A stretch of DNA of 16,664 nt, from positions 1-16,664 of the forward strand of contig USCI01000054.1 of assembly GCA_900553255.1 (NCBI GenBank). Direction: 5' to 3'. The stretch comes from an uncultured Oscillospiraceae bacterium (GTDB lineage Bacteria; Bacillota; Clostridia; Oscillospirales; Acutalibacteraceae). The notes below the pieces were generated by a model. It searched no databases, had not been told where the DNA came from, and saw only the letters and a program-made list of their open reading frames with translations. This document shows, in pieces, positions 16,628-16,664 of this stretch; position 1 is the stretch's first letter, and every line of letters starts with the position of its first letter. Position numbers and translations under genes: made by a program.

Positions 16628-16648
16628 CCGCCTTTTTCGAAAAGGCGG
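16628..16648. repeat. Short hairpin at the right edge of the window
   Basis: CCGCCTTTT (16628-16636), loop TCG, AAAAGGCGG (16640-16648). The GGGGTCAAGGGGCGG that follows runs to the window end and may be half of a further palindrome. No T-tract follows on either strand within view. It may be part of an intergenic palindromic repeat family; this cannot be decided from one partial copy. Confidence 0.45.
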
Positions 16649-16664
16649 CGGGGTCAAGGGGCGG

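Overview
The window looks like chromosomal DNA from a high-GC anaerobic Firmicute, most plausibly of the Oscillospiraceae/Ruminococcaceae type. This rests on strong AGGAGG-type ribosome sites, sigma-A promoters with exact 17-bp spacers, a type III glutamine synthetase (GSIII), a split 'archaeal-type' glutamate synthase and an ANTAR regulator, in DNA that is roughly two-thirds G+C. The taxonomic placement is inference. I see no tRNA, rRNA, CRISPR array, transposase or phage gene.

Layout. A divergent control region (14050-14421) separates two transcription units. Rightwards runs one gene, glnN (14422-16536). Leftwards runs a compact operon, in transcription order: class II amidotransferase subunit (14049-12934), FMN/Fe-S glutamate synthase subunit (12934-11429), four-cluster ferredoxin-like subunit (11407-10976), FAD/NAD(P) oxidoreductase (10979-9747), GXGXG subunit (9715-8987), a type I glutamine synthetase (8968-7661) and a NitR-like pseudo-receiver/ANTAR antiterminator (7636-7070). 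Several junctions overlap or nearly touch. After a 198-bp gap holding a 162-bp element with perfect 18-bp inverted ends, the same strand continues with carA, a fused carB-dapF gene, and pyrG.

How the genes fit together. Two glutamine synthetases make glutamine. The five-subunit glutamate synthase uses it to make glutamate. CarAB and PyrG are glutamine-consuming amidotransferases of pyrimidine (and arginine) synthesis. The locus is therefore organised around glutamine supply and use.

Main observations. (1) Both divergent transcripts begin with a tiny leader holding a 4-bp hairpin with an A1/G4 hexaloop (AAAGGU or AAAGGC). In each, this hairpin shares bases with the 5' arm of an intrinsic terminator. 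That is the layout expected for ANTAR antitermination, and the operon encodes an ANTAR protein, so a self-controlled circuit governing both GS/GOGAT units is likely. (2) CarB and DapF are read as one 1350-residue protein in which both enzymes look intact. (3) The 162-bp inverted-repeat element before carA is unexplained. (4) The type I glutamine synthetase has substitutions at positions matching two key substrate-site residues.
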